DNA of 64,000 bases from Fusarium oxysporum f. sp. lycopersici 4287 (GCF_000149955.1 NC_030988.1:1188167-1252166), one strand, 5' to 3'. Shown: positions 45,419-56,049, numbered from the stretch's first letter. Notes: generated from the sequence alone by a model not told the origin. Made by a program: numbers and translations.

Positions 45419-46075
45419 TCAAGTCAAATTCGCCCGTAGAGACTGCACCTCGACGGAAAAGGCATCTGGTACATGCTTGCCCGTCACCCACTTCCTCTTC
45501 CGGCTTTGTCTGTTACAATTAATGGATCCAAGAGGTTGTCGATCACGAATCTCCGCCAGCATCAAGTCAATTCCGAGATTGGTATAACTCTCAAACGTCA
45601 ATGTTCCGTTGAGATCAAGGTGGTTTCTCAGGGTTAAATCGGCGTATGTAGCATCCACAAGCTTCTGAACTGCGTTCTCTACCACGTCCCGCTCACTGTT
45701 TCGAAGGTCAATCTCGCTACTAATCGGATGAAGTAACGACTCCATGTATTCTAGCTGGTGTCGAGATGGAAAACAAGACTAGGCGGCGAACGAGGGACTA
45801 AAGGCCAAGTCGGCCCAATCTTTTTCTTGCTTTGTTGGGAATGCATCCCAAGGGACGATTCGACGAGGGTAGAAGCGGCCGGTCGGGTTAGTCGTATCGC
45901 CTTGGGTCGTGAGGGACCGATCGGTGATAACGTCGATAGAGAGGCGGAGTGTATGGCAAGTCTCGAGGTACGAATTGAGTGATAGCGGTTGTGATGCGCT
46001 TGCGCGTTTTTCGGCGGCTTCGCGTAGGCACTGTTCTTCCTTCGACTGCTTCCGCAGCCTTTCGATTTCTTCCAT
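45419..46075 (-). pseudogene. N-terminal fragment of an expanded fungal orphan family, internal stop
   Basis: From ATG 46075 the frame encodes a charged coiled-coil start (MEEIERLRKQSKEEQC). A block follows that I recognise from a large, highly duplicated family in Fusarium and other soil fungi: L-x-x-Y-x-E-x-C-H, then T-x-x-G-x-x-x-N-P-x-G-R, then PW. A TAG at 45779-45781 interrupts it; the same frame then continues (SEIDLRNSERDVVENAVQKL; LNGTLTFESYTNLG) to 45419. The usual C-terminal, kinase-like part of the family is missing. It is truncated and probably dead. Identification is from memory of the motif pattern. Confidence 0.6.
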
Positions 46076-46981
46076 AGAGTCTGATTGATTGATTCAAATG
46101 TGCGGGAAGAGGGTAGCGATAAGCCTTCAGAACAATTCTTCATAAAATGTCTGGAGAAAGAAAACATTGAAACGATATAGGCCCTGCTGCCGACGGGTCG
46201 ACTCAGTAACCCCCTCTTTTTTCCCCACATCGATGACTAAGAAATGGGAGGCTTGCCATACCTGGTACACCAGAGGAAAGGACATTGCGATATAGCTTCG
46301 CAATTTAAACATTTCCCAAAGTTGTGAGAATAGGTGTGAGAGGTGAGTAGGTGCTCTGCCCTCTTGCTTGTATTTTGAAAGGCAAACAGCCTAACAACCA
46401 CGTGATAGGGGAAGAGACTTGGTGATTATCTTATCAGCTTATCGATGTAATACTTACCTCACACGGATCGCGGAACTAACTGTCAAACGGGAAAGCGACT
46501 GCTAAGAGACGAGGCATCATATTGCAGAGTTTGGGAGAGAGGATCCTCGACAGTACTGCTTACTGATACATAGATGGCAGCCTTGCCGCTAACCATGATA
46601 TGGTCAGAGACACCTCCCTATCATCACTCCAATTCAAAGAAGACACGTACTATCTTATCGATAAACTGATCACTCCACTCACGCTTAGGTTCGGGTATAG
46701 CCGGATCAGGACAGGAATCACATGGTGATGATATGTCCTATCAAGTCAAAAACCCGTTGGCTTGACCCGGGCAGGGGAATCTAACTCAGTCGACTTAGTT
46801 GGGCACCAACCTTTGAGCCCAGGGTCAGTAAAGAAAATGGCAATACTCTGCTAGACTTTTTAATTTGCAGCAACCTATACAGGTCTCAAAAGACTATACT
46901 TTTACACAGCAAAATACGCAGAATAGTAAGCAAACTGCTTTATAACTAGTATTCAGTCAAACGAGAAAACAATACTAAGCT
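46076..46981. other. no gene seen
   Basis: AT-rich, with no convincing frame, repeat or structural RNA. Confidence 0.55.
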
Positions 46982-47274
46982 TTAAATAAACCGCACATGC
47001 CATGTTCTATAAAAGAGTACTGCAGTATTATCAGGTGGGAAGCAGGCCAGCGAGGGTATGTCATCGGGAATATCATGAGTGCGTCCGTGGAGAATATGAC
47101 CTCCGTAGGGTCTAAATTGCATCTGTTTTCCATTAATCGAGCTGCTTGACGGATAGAAAGAAAACTCACATTGCGGGGCATGAAACTCGAGTCGCGGCTT
47201 CCCGATCCGTTACACCCTGCGCAGATCGCATTGCCCTTCAATCCGAAGCCGTCACATTCAGTGCACTTGACCAT
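46982..47274 (-). CDS. two-exon zinc-ribbon microprotein (CXXCXGXG twice)
   Basis: Exons 47274-47170 and 47122-46982, joined over a 47-nt GT-AG intron in phase 0, give 81 aa. The first 26 residues hold two CXXCXGXG motifs, CTECDGFG and CAGCNGSG, spaced as in one zinc-binding half of the DnaJ cysteine-rich domain. The rest (MQFRPYGGHILHGRTHDIPD onward) is unlike DnaJ and has no J domain. It may bind zinc and perhaps an unfolded partner; function unknown. It is transcribed away from the C2H2 gene at 47432, with 157 bases between the starts. Reading through without splicing gives a less natural 99-aa tail. Confidence 0.65.
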
Positions 47275-47431
47275 TGCGATAATGGTGTTTCCAGGTTCTT
47301 AAAGTCATATTTTTAAGTGCGCCGAGGTCAGGTTTTTATAAGCGGGGTGCTAGCTGACTAATCGTTTTGGCCAGGCGTTTGAAAACGACCCGTCCAGGCA
47401 TTCGGCGTCTTTCTTCCTCTTAAATATCACG

Positions 47432-48416
47432 ATGCCATCATTCATGTGTCAAATTTGCTATAATGATTTTGACAGTGCGAACGCGTTGCGCCAGCATTAC
47501 GAAGAATTCGAGAATCAAGAGCGGGAATTGAATCAGGAATATGAGTTATGCCGGAAGCATGACCTTTCTGAACCCAGGTCCGATGGACCAAATGTGTGTC
47601 AACGCTGCGAGCAGTGTTTTTTTACCGTCGAGGCACTTGATGACCATGTGCAAGACTATATGGTGGGATAGTATCAGTATTTGTCTACTTCAGCTGACTC
47701 CTTAGACGCGGGAACTGCTCCTTCTGGGGAGAATTGCACGATGTCGATTGCATCGTCCGATCATCGAACTCGATTATGCTCGAAACCAAAAACAGGAATG
47801 CCCAAAGAATGGTTGCGAACAAAATATCCGCGACAAATCGAACCTGAAACGACATTTTGAGTCACGTAAGTGTGCGCATGGCAGAGACTGAACGGAGCTG
47901 ATTCTGAAAGACATCGATTGTTACTGTATATGTCCATCATGCTCTGAGGGTTTTTCAATGACCGACGCCTTCCTCCGTCATAAAACATGCACTGGTCGCC
48001 AAATCAGCCGCCTCAAAGCTTCCGTCCGGCGTCGTGTCACTCGCAAGTTCAATTCGGCAATGGATCAGAGTCCAATGATCGTGAAACGGCAACACACCCC
48101 TGAACCTGAGTTTCCTTCCAAGAAGCCAGCACGACAGCACCTTCCGTCACTCCAGGCCGATACCGCGCCATCCCAAAACTCTTTAATCAACCCGTCACAA
48201 TCTATTCCTATACATGGCGTTGACTGCCCCCCGGCAGACGGACAAAGAGGTGTGACTGGACGCATCGACGACCTTCAAGGTGACTTCTTCAATACAACAC
48301 ACGACAACCTTCTCAATCCTATATCATCATTAGGCGATGGGAGATATTTCACTTTAGCTCCGGCTGGAGTTGAATACAGTGATAATGGTTTATTTTACAC
48401 TTTACCGTGGTCATAG
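47432..48416 (+). CDS. four-finger C2H2-type zinc-finger protein
   Basis: Exons 47432-47662, 47706-47865 and 47911-48416 (introns 43 and 45 nt, phases 0 and 1) give 298 aa. Zinc-finger modules are CQICYNDFDSANALRQHYEE, CQRCEQCFFTVEALDDHVQD, CPKNGCEQNIRDKSNLKRHF and CPSCSEGFSMTDAFLRHKTC. The first two lack a clear second His and may be degenerate or use Glu/Asp. A basic segment (RLKASVRRRVTRK) and a disordered Pro-rich tail follow. It is likely a nuclear DNA- or RNA-binding protein of a lineage-specific kind. The first donor (GTGGGA) is weak, so that junction is less sure than the second, which rejoins finger 3 exactly at its last His. Confidence 0.7.
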
Positions 48417-48448
48417 TATCAATTATACACGGCCCAGAGCTACATGCT

Positions 48449-49237
48449 TCATTCTTGATGAGTTCGCCGCACCTGCACACCTAACTTGGCTACATCCGAA
48501 GGACGTCTAGATGCGGGAGGTTGAAGTGTCATGTCTTCCTCAGTGTATTCCCCCTTTGCTTTTGCTTCTCGTTCCCATTTTTCTAGAAGGAAACTTTCAA
48601 CATAGGTATAATAATAACATCGCTTTTGGTCCCGCTCAAACGATATTCTAGCATCAGAGATAACCCTACTCATGGTTAATTATGCAAAGCGGAGAGGGAT
48701 CTAGACATACAATCCTCCTTGCTCAAAGCACATAGGTTTTGCTTCGCAGCCTCTATCCTGGAGTTGTTTCGAAGCTACCTCCCACAATTTGTTTGCCGCC
48801 CGAATACGTGTAAGCGGAACCAGATGCGAACGGCGGTGGTAAGTGACTCTAGATCCCTTTGTCCAGAGTTGAACAACCAAGACACCGCGGTCTTCTCCGC
48901 CATTCCGAAGGGTGTATATGTGTCCCGGGTCTTGCGCAAGGTATCCGCGATGCATGAGGAGGTACCGTGAGCTTGAATTAGGCTTCAGTGAATCGATGAT
49001 ATCTTGAACGGGCTACATCGGTCAGCATTGATCGTGAATAGAAGGCGGAAAACTAACCGAGTTCAACAACACGTTTTTTAAGCAGAAATCATAGCCTGTT
49101 TCGTCAGAGAAGTCGTAGGACAGCTCTTTTTCGTCCATCTCCTCAATGCTTGACCCTATTTCCGGGTCATCTACCGCGTAGAAGCCATTCTCACAAATTT
49201 GCTCTTTGGCTTCATCGACTGAGATACTCGACGTCAT
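48449..49237 (-). CDS. unrecognised three-exon protein (233 aa)
   Basis: Exons 49237-49058, 49012-48711 and 48668-48449 (introns 45 and 42 nt, phases 0 and 2) read as one protein starting MTSSISVDEAKEQICEN. Exon 1 is acidic. Exon 2 has a compact beta-rich text (HIYTLRNGGEDRGVLVVQLW) and exon 3 a helical basic part (YVESFLLEKWEREAKAKGEY). An earlier in-frame ATG exists at 49354. The gene is convergent with the C2H2 gene, 32 bases between the stops. No family known to me. Confidence 0.65.
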
Positions 49238-49363
49238 GGTAATAGTGCCTGGTAGTGTCGAGGATCGGAGAACCCCTGCCTTGGACAAACTTTTGCTGAT
49301 CAACATTGGAGGAGGCTGGGCACGTGCTGTTTGCCTTTGGGTTGCGTTACCCATGGAAGCCTA

Positions 49364-49779
49364 ACGTATGGCTTTACTTCCCCACTCACAGTCTCGGTTT
49401 TGCGACTGGCTTACCTCCCCACTCACAGTCTCGATTTTGCGACTGGCTTACCTCCCCACTCACAGTCTCGGTTTTGCGACTGGCTTACCTCCCCACTCAC
49501 AGTCTCGATTTTGCGACTGGCTTACTTCCCCACTCACAGTCTCGATTTTGCGACTGGCTTACCTCCCCACTCACAGTCTCGGTTTTGCGACTGGCTTACT
49601 TCCCCACTCACAGTCTCGGTTTTGCGACTGGCTTACCTCCCCACTCACAGTCTCGATTTTGCGACTGGCTTACCTCCCCACTCACAGTCTCGGTTTTGCG
49701 ACTGGCTTACTTCCCCACTCACAGTCTCGGTTTTGCGACTGGCTTACCTCCCCACTCACAGTCTCGGTTTTGTGATTGT
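49364..49779 (+). repeat. minisatellite, 37-bp unit, about 11 copies
   Basis: Units start at 49381, 49418, 49455 and so on every 37 bases to 49751, with a partial unit before and a decayed end (TGTGATTGTC). The core is CCCACTCACAGTCTCG. Two variable sites alternate, CTCGG/CTCGA and TACCTC/TACTTC. As 37 is not a multiple of three, each forward frame cycles through the same three peptides, and all three are open across the array. It sits just upstream of the minus-strand gene ending 48449. Confidence 0.95.
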
Positions 49780-50649
49780 CTAGATCCTATGTACCTTGTC
49801 CTCGAGCTAGCACTCTCTAATTTACGACTTTCTGGCTGCATTTTTACTCACTAAAGTAACCCGTTATGCTGCCTTGAGCAGTAGTAAAAGCAGTCTAGCC
49901 ATAGCACCGAGTGACCTGCAGCAATGGCGATTCAGACATCAAGTTGGAAGCATTGAAAGAAATTATGATAACAGCAGGTTAAGGTCATGCCAAGCGAACC
50001 AGCAGGCTGAGCTTAAGGATATAGCCAAGAGATTGCTCTAAAGATGAGTCTCCATAAGATGGGATCGTTCCTAGCCTGAGAGCCAAAATGCTCCATTAAT
50101 CCATACGTCGAGACAACATGTCAAACGCCTTAGAGCCGAGTCCGCCTGAGGGTGATTTATCAGATGAACGACTCGCGTTATGCAGCCCCTAGGATGTAAG
50201 TGAAGCGAACCATGCGCATTCTATATGACCTCAATCCCTAATGCAATGCACACGCCTCTACCAACAATCCTGAGTCGGCTCTCATCCGGGCCAGTTATGT
50301 AGACCAAGTGAACCCAGCTCTAATGCTCGAATTGTTGAGCCTCTGCGACGTATAAGATATGACTGTTCCTTGCCTTAGACACGGCACAACTGCACTGTAC
50401 TCCGAGTCAACATGCCAGACAACAACGACCAGCCGCAGGAGAGCGGAAACACCTCAGAGCAAAGCTCGCCTAAGGGTGATTCATCAGGTGAATGACTTAT
50501 CGCCCTTCCGGTTTGCGTTTCTAACGACTGAAGGAAACCCACCAGCCACTGGCGAATTTCCCGTCAGTGTGTACGAAGGAGGCACCCCAGTACTCATAGA
50601 CACTACCAAGCGGACGGAAGAAAAGGGGGGGCATAGATAGCATGGCCGT
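49780..50649. other. no gene seen; two diverged copies of a short block
   Basis: No convincing coding. The stretches near 50125-50172 and 50452-50498 are similar (both contain a CGCCT.AGGGTGAT core followed by ATCAG.TGAA), suggesting an old local duplication. Confidence 0.5.
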
Positions 50650-52039
50650 TTACGGTTTTAGAATCGGAAGCATAACTGCATTATAATGAATCGATCTTCG
50701 TGTTGTCAGCTTTGTGCCTTGTCCAAGTAGTAACCCAGAGATAACATTCCATATAATATCCTCTGCTGTATCTTGGTGGCTTATTGTTACGGTAACTGCC
50801 TCGGTAGTTGCGACAGCTGGAATAATAATGGCTTGATATCCCATAGGGACTACTATTGACCCAGAGTCATGCCGATAAAAGAATTGCATCCCTATTGATG
50901 CCCCTGTACTAAGAAAGCCCGAGTGTTTCTCTCCAGTTAGCTTGTTGCCCAGGTTCTCAGACTTTAACTTACTAATACGTCAATTACTCGGTCGACAGCC
51001 TCTTGGTGGTCCCGAGACCACCTAAACCTGAAGATGACTGCACCAAGTATATCCTGGCTGACAGGATCATCTTGTTGCTTGCCAGCTCTTGCTATGATTT
51101 GCTGAATGGATTCCGGAATCGTGAATGGCTTGTAGCCAGTGAGGTTAGGGATGGTAACAGGTAACCACTGATCTCGAACCGGGTCATAGCGGCCTTTATT
51201 ATCGGGAGAGGCTACTGAAGGGTCTGGTGTGTTGGGAGCTGGGAGTACGTAGGGTATTGGTCTTCCGCTTTGCAAGACAGAGACAAACTTGAGGTATTCC
51301 TCCTCGTTGAAAATGTTGGTACCAAGCGCTCGGCAAACCTTCTTGTATCTGCTTTCATTAGCTTTTCCTCGGCCACTGATTGGAAATAGGCTTACCTATA
51401 CTCCGGGTGCCGGGTGGTAATAATGAATGGGAGGTAAAGTGCCAGAGATGATTGTACCTCAGGGGTGATTTCTATTGTCGGAAAACATGATGCAAATTGG
51501 TCTGGTGCTTGTTTATAGTAGCCTAGAGCTCCCAGATTGAGTGGTGCTGCTTATCGTCAGTGCTGTCTTGAAGAGGCTACTGTTCATCTCTCACCAAAAA
51601 GCAGAGCGGCCTCAAAGCCACGGTGCCGTAATTTCAGGTAGAGTCCATCTAACAAAGTAACTAAACCTCGGACTAAAGACATGTAGTTGCGAATAGTGAA
51701 TTCTCTGAGGTCGTCCTTTGCGTGGACGCGGGACCGATACTTGTGGTAAGCTTCAGCCTCGTTTTCGCTGTGATCTACACAGCAAACGGCAATGTAAATC
51801 AATCTCCGCAGATCCTCAGGCATATATTCACCCTGAATATCCTGAACAAGAGATAAAACCGTTCTATAGACATCTTCAGGGGTCGCAAACCGATGCACTT
51901 CTCGAGCATCCTGCCACTCATTCTCGCTCTTGGGTATCTTCTCAATCAATTTTCTAAATGCCGCGGCTTGTTGGCGTGATGGCTGGTCGCGTTGATGTGA
52001 CGCCTGTCCCGGGACGAGCGATGGTAGTTTCCCGCTCAT
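50650..52039 (-). CDS. unrecognised four-exon protein (417 aa)
   Basis: Exons 52039-51595, 51546-51396, 51351-50973 and 50928-50650, with introns of 48, 44 and 44 nt whose phases (1, 0 after 2+1, 0) all fit, give one clean 417-aa frame. The N-terminal half is helical (DVYRTVLSLVQDIQGEYM; EFTIRNYMSLVRGLVTLLDG). The middle has a conserved-looking RYKKVCRALGTNIFNEEEYL and a Pro/Asp-rich loop. The last exon is beta-rich and hydrophobic (MGYQAIIIPAVATTEAVTVT). No signal peptide or known motif. Four consistent exons make this one of the best-supported orphan genes here. Confidence 0.75.
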
Positions 52040-52178
52040 TGTCTGATGAGTCTCGTAGGAGCGAGCTGGTGGGTGCGCGAATTAAAAACGCTTGTGCCGA
52101 GAACGGCTGATTATTGCGTGGCGCCAGAGGTGGGTCTTGCCAACGTACCACTGCAGGGAATGCCTGTCCCAAGATGCT

Positions 52179-52274
52179 GTGATGCAAATGAGGAATAGCG
52201 TTGTGATGCAAATAAGGAATAGCGCTGTGATGCAAATAAGGAATAGCGTTGTGATGCAAATGAGGAATAGTGTC
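52179..52274. repeat. four tandem copies of a 24-bp unit
   Basis: Units begin GTGATGCAAAT at 52179, 52203, 52227 and 52251, with A/G and T/C changes between copies. They lie between divergent genes (starts at 52039 and 52650), so they may be upstream elements of either. Read on the minus strand they would encode an HH-N-A-I-P repeat, but no gene start supports that. Confidence 0.92.
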
Positions 52275-52649
52275 GCTCGGGGCTGCAGCCACGCATTCCG
52301 GCGCTATAATGGGGGCGTGTGCTTAAGTAGCGATCGTATCAATCGCTGTTGGTGCTGTCACCTACCCAGAAATATTGCATTCATTACGAGTTCAGAATTG
52401 AAAGAAGCAAGTATATCATCCTTGAACCTGTAGAGCGTATCAATACTTAAAGGAATGTGCAACCCGACAAGGCAACAACTGGCAGGCCTCATCGACACTG
52501 GTTCGCCAACCACATAACAATTTCGATCAACCTTGACTCATGCTTCACTCATCACCCAAACCTCATCCGGCCCGCGGTGCATACGATACCACTGGCTGTC
52601 CAAAACCACCCCCAAGACCTAGACCAAGCTAGTTCGCCAAATACTCAAG

Positions 52650-53192
52650 ATGACGACTGTCAGCCTCACGGTCTCACGAAATGTTGTTATCGCACTTTGC
52701 ATTGTTATTCCCCTTATTTTCATTGTTCTTATTATCATAATTATCAGCCTCTGCCTCAACAAACACCCAAGACGCTCGCAAAGCCACGAGTCAGACGAAT
52801 TTCCTCTAAAATCATCACACAGCACTGCAAGCTCGCAACCTGGTTACTGTCCTTGCATCGCTGTCATTGGGACAGAAAAATCAATTAAACATTTTTTAAA
52901 GGTTAGGGGTTACAAGGACCCCTCTGTTAGCTATTACCATGCACGTGGTCACTTTCGCATGGTGTGCAACCCGCCTCTTAATGACAAGGCGGTCAATGGT
53001 GTTGTTATCCTTCCTGATGCGAGTCCAGCCGAAAAGTATGGATGGATGATGTCTAAAAGGGTAGTCGTTATGGGTACTGATCCTGTCGGTGAACCCTGGT
53101 GGCCCAGTACCTGCACATTGGGTCTTGCCGATCCTTTCGATGCAATACTCGGAACAGTCATCCACGAAACTTCAACCGCGGTATGGATATAA
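52650..53192 (+). CDS. single-pass membrane protein (180 aa), unrecognised
   Basis: Starts at ATG 52650. Residues about 11-35 form one strong transmembrane helix (ALCIVIPLIFIVLIIIIISL). A basic stop-transfer segment (KHPRRS) follows, so the remaining 140 residues probably face the cytosol. That part has a compact mixed sheet/helix text (CIAVIGTEKSIKHFLKVRGY; GWMMSKRVVVMGTDPVGEPW). No cleavable signal. A small membrane anchor with a soluble domain; no family assigned. It is followed after 70 bases by another plus-strand gene. Confidence 0.65.
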   Translation: MTTVSLTVSRNVVIALCIVIPLIFIVLIIIIISLCLNKHPRRSQSHESDEFPLKSSHSTASSQPGYCPCIAVIGTEKSIKHFLKVRGYKDPSVSYYHARGHFRMVCNPPLNDKAVNGVVILPDASPAEKYGWMMSKRVVVMGTDPVGEPWWPSTCTLGLADPFDAILGTVIHETSTAVWI

Positions 53193-53262
53193 AGGCTAGC
53201 AGACAGTAGTTAAATATCACACTTCCTACGTAAATACTTGAATTGTCTTTGCAACTTTTAAA

Positions 53263-53691
53263 ATGAACTACCTGAACCCAAACACGAACTCTACACGGAA
53301 GAGACGTTCAAATACGGATCTGAAATCCGAGATACTGAAGATCCCCAAGCTTGAAGATGAGGGCCAAGACTTTGTTTCCAGGGGAGTCGAAGGGACATCC
53401 ACCAAGCATCCAGTCAATACAACTCCAATCGACGCCAAAACAGACGAATCCTTGAATGAAGTCGAGAACTTGGAGGATTTATTACGCAAGTTAAAAATTA
53501 CGAGAGACAAAAAAAGCAAGCAGTGGGAAGCAAAAGGTCTTAGGAAGCCTATCAGGGTGCGAGTGAGGTGTTTTGAGTGTGGGAACTCTGCGCCAGAGCA
53601 GGACGGTAGATGTCGGTATTGTGTTCTACGCGAAAAGGAGGAATTGGAGAATGGGCCGTCAGTTATTACACTACGCTCAGTTGATTTGTAG
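53263..53691 (+). CDS. small zinc-ribbon protein (142 aa), unrecognised
   Basis: Starts at ATG 53263. A basic, disordered N-terminus carries a nuclear-signal-like cluster (TRKRRSNTD). A predicted coiled coil follows (NEVENLEDLLRKLKITRDKK). A C-terminal treble-clef-like zinc site reads CFECGNSAPEQDGRCRYC (CXXC...CXXC). A nuclear adaptor is plausible, not shown. It is convergent with the coiled-coil gene ending at 53840. Confidence 0.65.
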   Translation: MNYLNPNTNSTRKRRSNTDLKSEILKIPKLEDEGQDFVSRGVEGTSTKHPVNTTPIDAKTDESLNEVENLEDLLRKLKITRDKKSKQWEAKGLRKPIRVRVRCFECGNSAPEQDGRCRYCVLREKEELENGPSVITLRSVDL

Positions 53692-53839
53692 ATATTATTG
53701 TCCTTTATTAATATGGGGAAAGAATGATCAATTAAAGCCGACCCTTGCAAATACAACGGTCATAACCAATCGTTTCCAGTCAAAGATGTACTTAATATAT
53801 TTGCTTTGGAAACGAGGAATGTTTCTGATGGCAACCTGA

Positions 53840-54803
53840 TCAATCGAACGTGGCTTGCTGTTCTGTAGCGGCAAGCTCTGGAGCATCGCAGCCCTCTGCG
53901 ATATTGATATACTGGCCATCATCTGTTCCGTCCGCTGGGGTGCAAGGAGGCCCGACTGGCCCCTTGTTGCTGGTCAGGGGGTAATACGAAATGTCATCGA
54001 GCTTCTGAGAAATATCATCGATCTTCTGAGCAATGTCCGAGAGATAGTTGGTAGCCTTGTTGAATTGACCATCGCTAGCATTATCAACCCGGAAGTTCAG
54101 GTTAAGGTTGTTTTTGACGTCCTGATCCCTCTGCTCCTTTCTCAGTTCCTCGAAGTCTTCTTCGAGTTGCTCCAGACGTCTTAAGACCTTGTTCATCGCT
54201 GCTTCTTGAGGTGGTTGGGCAGATGGAGGGCGGACGGGTCGACTGGTTGAGAATCGGCTGTTTGGGAAACTTTCAAGGCGCTTCTGAACTCGCCAACAAT
54301 AGTTGACAAGTGAAGTTCTTGGGCGGTGTTTGATTATTCGACCGAGTTGCGACAAGCCGATGCTACAAGCAGCGAGAAGCTTTTTGTTTACATCTTTGCT
54401 GTAGTCAACAATGCCGAGTTTGAGCAAATGATTCAGTTCTCGAAGAACAGTCTCACTATCAGAGTCCTGATCTGGATCCGTCTCGTCCAAGGGTTCGAAT
54501 TTGGTGCCTCGAGGAGTCTCCCTTTCTTGTAAGAGTAGGCGAAAATCACGCCGAAGATGTTCTTCTGACGCGCCTTTCTTCTCAAGATGAGCTCCCAGCT
54601 GCAAGCAGATGTCATCCCGAGCATTAGCGGCACAATTGAGAGGACCAAGCCCCAGCTCCTCGACAAGTGGGCGAAATACTGCTGGGTGATATGCAGAGTT
54701 TGAGTGACAGAAAGTTGATGGTGAGTACCACAACTTTCATATCTTTGGGATCCAAATCGCCCGAAGACTCGGGGATGGCAGGGACTTGAGCTGGCTTCGT
54801 CAT
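53840..54803 (-). CDS. coiled-coil protein, two exons (297 aa)
   Basis: Exon 1, 54803-54729 (MTKPAQVPAIPESSG...KVV), joins over a 69-nt intron, phase 0, to exon 2, 54658-53840. This removes a non-ATG start that the open frame alone would suggest. Exon 2 reads ELGLGPLNCAANARDDICLQ, then an acidic linker (DPDQDSDSETV), a helical part, and two coiled coils: KVLRRLEQLEEDFEELRKEQ and SDIAQKIDDISQKLDDISY. Probably oligomeric. Together with the relic at 59284-59727, it is one of two minus-strand coiled-coil genes each followed by small plus-strand genes. No family recognised. Confidence 0.68.
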
Positions 54804-55438
54804 CTCGGGGGGGAAAGATTGGTAAGAAAATAGGGCGAAGTGAATATAGAATCAGGGGCTGGTGAGCTTTGTGAGAGAGAGAAGACGGAGGTCAAGAAAG
54901 AAGAATAAGGGCGGCGATGGCCTATACTTGTGACAGATACTCTATTGACCCGTCAGCCAATGAGAAAGATAGATTTTATCTGGAGTAGCTGTAACACACA
55001 ACCATGCTGTCGTTGGAGAGGACGAGGCTTGTAGTTGAGAGAACAGGACTAAATCGAAGCGTGCAATTACACGCCCCTCCGGCCCTGCGCACCGTCGATG
55101 TACATCCTTGCTCTGACCCTAGGGCGGGTAGTATCCCTGTAGGCTGCCTTTGGAGCCCGGCTAGCCCTTTCTGTCGGCCCACACGAAACAGAGGGTGGTG
55201 GAGGGGGCGTGCCCTTGTTATTATCGTTGGAACCACGAGAAAGCCCCAAGGATTTTGCTCACTCGGGTGAAAGCATTGATTCAAATGGTCTCAAAGTTAT
55301 GTCATAACCCATGCATTATGGAACGAGAAAGCTGGCGCGAAATGGCTTGCCAAAGTGGTCTTCCCATGTACTTCACTCATCGAATCCGCTGTTTCCTTCC
55401 CACGATTGCTTTGGTTGCCTTAATTTGCCTCGTCGAGA
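54804..55438. other. divergent promoter region
   Basis: No gene. It separates the coiled-coil gene (left) from the plus-strand gene at 55439. A TTGTGACAG motif at about 54932 also occurs upstream of the other coiled-coil gene (about 59807). Confidence 0.5.
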
Positions 55439-55849
55439 ATGGAGCACCAATACTCTACAGTCCTTTGGCGGGACCTTGATTTCATTCGGCATCTTGACCC
55501 CGCTATCAAGGTTTCTCATAGAACGAAGCGAGGTGTAAAATTCTTTGCCGAGCTTACAATAACATCTGTCGACGGTATTGATGCCGAAGGGGGTAGCAAA
55601 AGCGACCACCAGAGCGACAACAAGATTGATATAACAGGCTTTCTACTCGATAATTCGCCTGCCTCCTGCGAAGAGCGAGATGGCGTCATTGACCTGGTAT
55701 TTGAACCACTTTTCAAGGACAAGTCATTTGGACATTGGGTCAAAATGGAAGTCAAAGTTACTGAGGATACAAATTGCCAATATTATCCTGTTGGCGAAGT
55801 TTGGATTGGGCATGAGTATGAGAACCACTACCTACAAAATATCGTGTAA
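55439..55849 (+). CDS. unrecognised 136-aa protein
   Basis: Single frame from ATG 55439. The text is beta-rich with alternating charged and hydrophobic residues (KFFAELTITSVDGIDAEGG; VIDLVFEPLFKDKSFGHWVK) and ends EYENHYLQNIV. No cysteine cluster, membrane segment or known motif. Typical of a small folded orphan. Confidence 0.55.
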   Translation: MEHQYSTVLWRDLDFIRHLDPAIKVSHRTKRGVKFFAELTITSVDGIDAEGGSKSDHQSDNKIDITGFLLDNSPASCEERDGVIDLVFEPLFKDKSFGHWVKMEVKVTEDTNCQYYPVGEVWIGHEYENHYLQNIV

Positions 55850-56049
55850 GCTAAACAAATTGCAGAGAGGAAAAGTCCAAGAACCCGTATAGCGTAACAA
55901 AACATTCCTCAAGTCCCCGTCCAAGCGAGTCTACTCCCTCGAATAACTCATCGACTTCAAGTGCAAGCATCAATCCAAACTCTCGTCTAACTATCAACAC
56001 TAACTCAGGAGAGACTTGCCCCTATTTCACAAATAGAGAGCCGCTCAAA

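Noticed and set aside
46982..47274. DnaJ co-chaperone
   Set aside because: Only one pair of CXXCXGXG motifs and no J domain or C-terminal substrate domains.
49381..49779. CRISPR-like array
   Set aside because: Units follow each other directly without unique spacers, and the genome is eukaryotic. It is a minisatellite.
49306..49854. 182-aa repetitive protein
   Set aside because: Openness in all three forward frames follows automatically from a stop-free 37-bp unit. No independent start, splice or promoter evidence.
52100..52292. Histidine-repeat protein on the minus strand
   Set aside because: The HH-N-A-I-P text arises from a 24-bp tandem repeat and is out of frame with the gene that follows.
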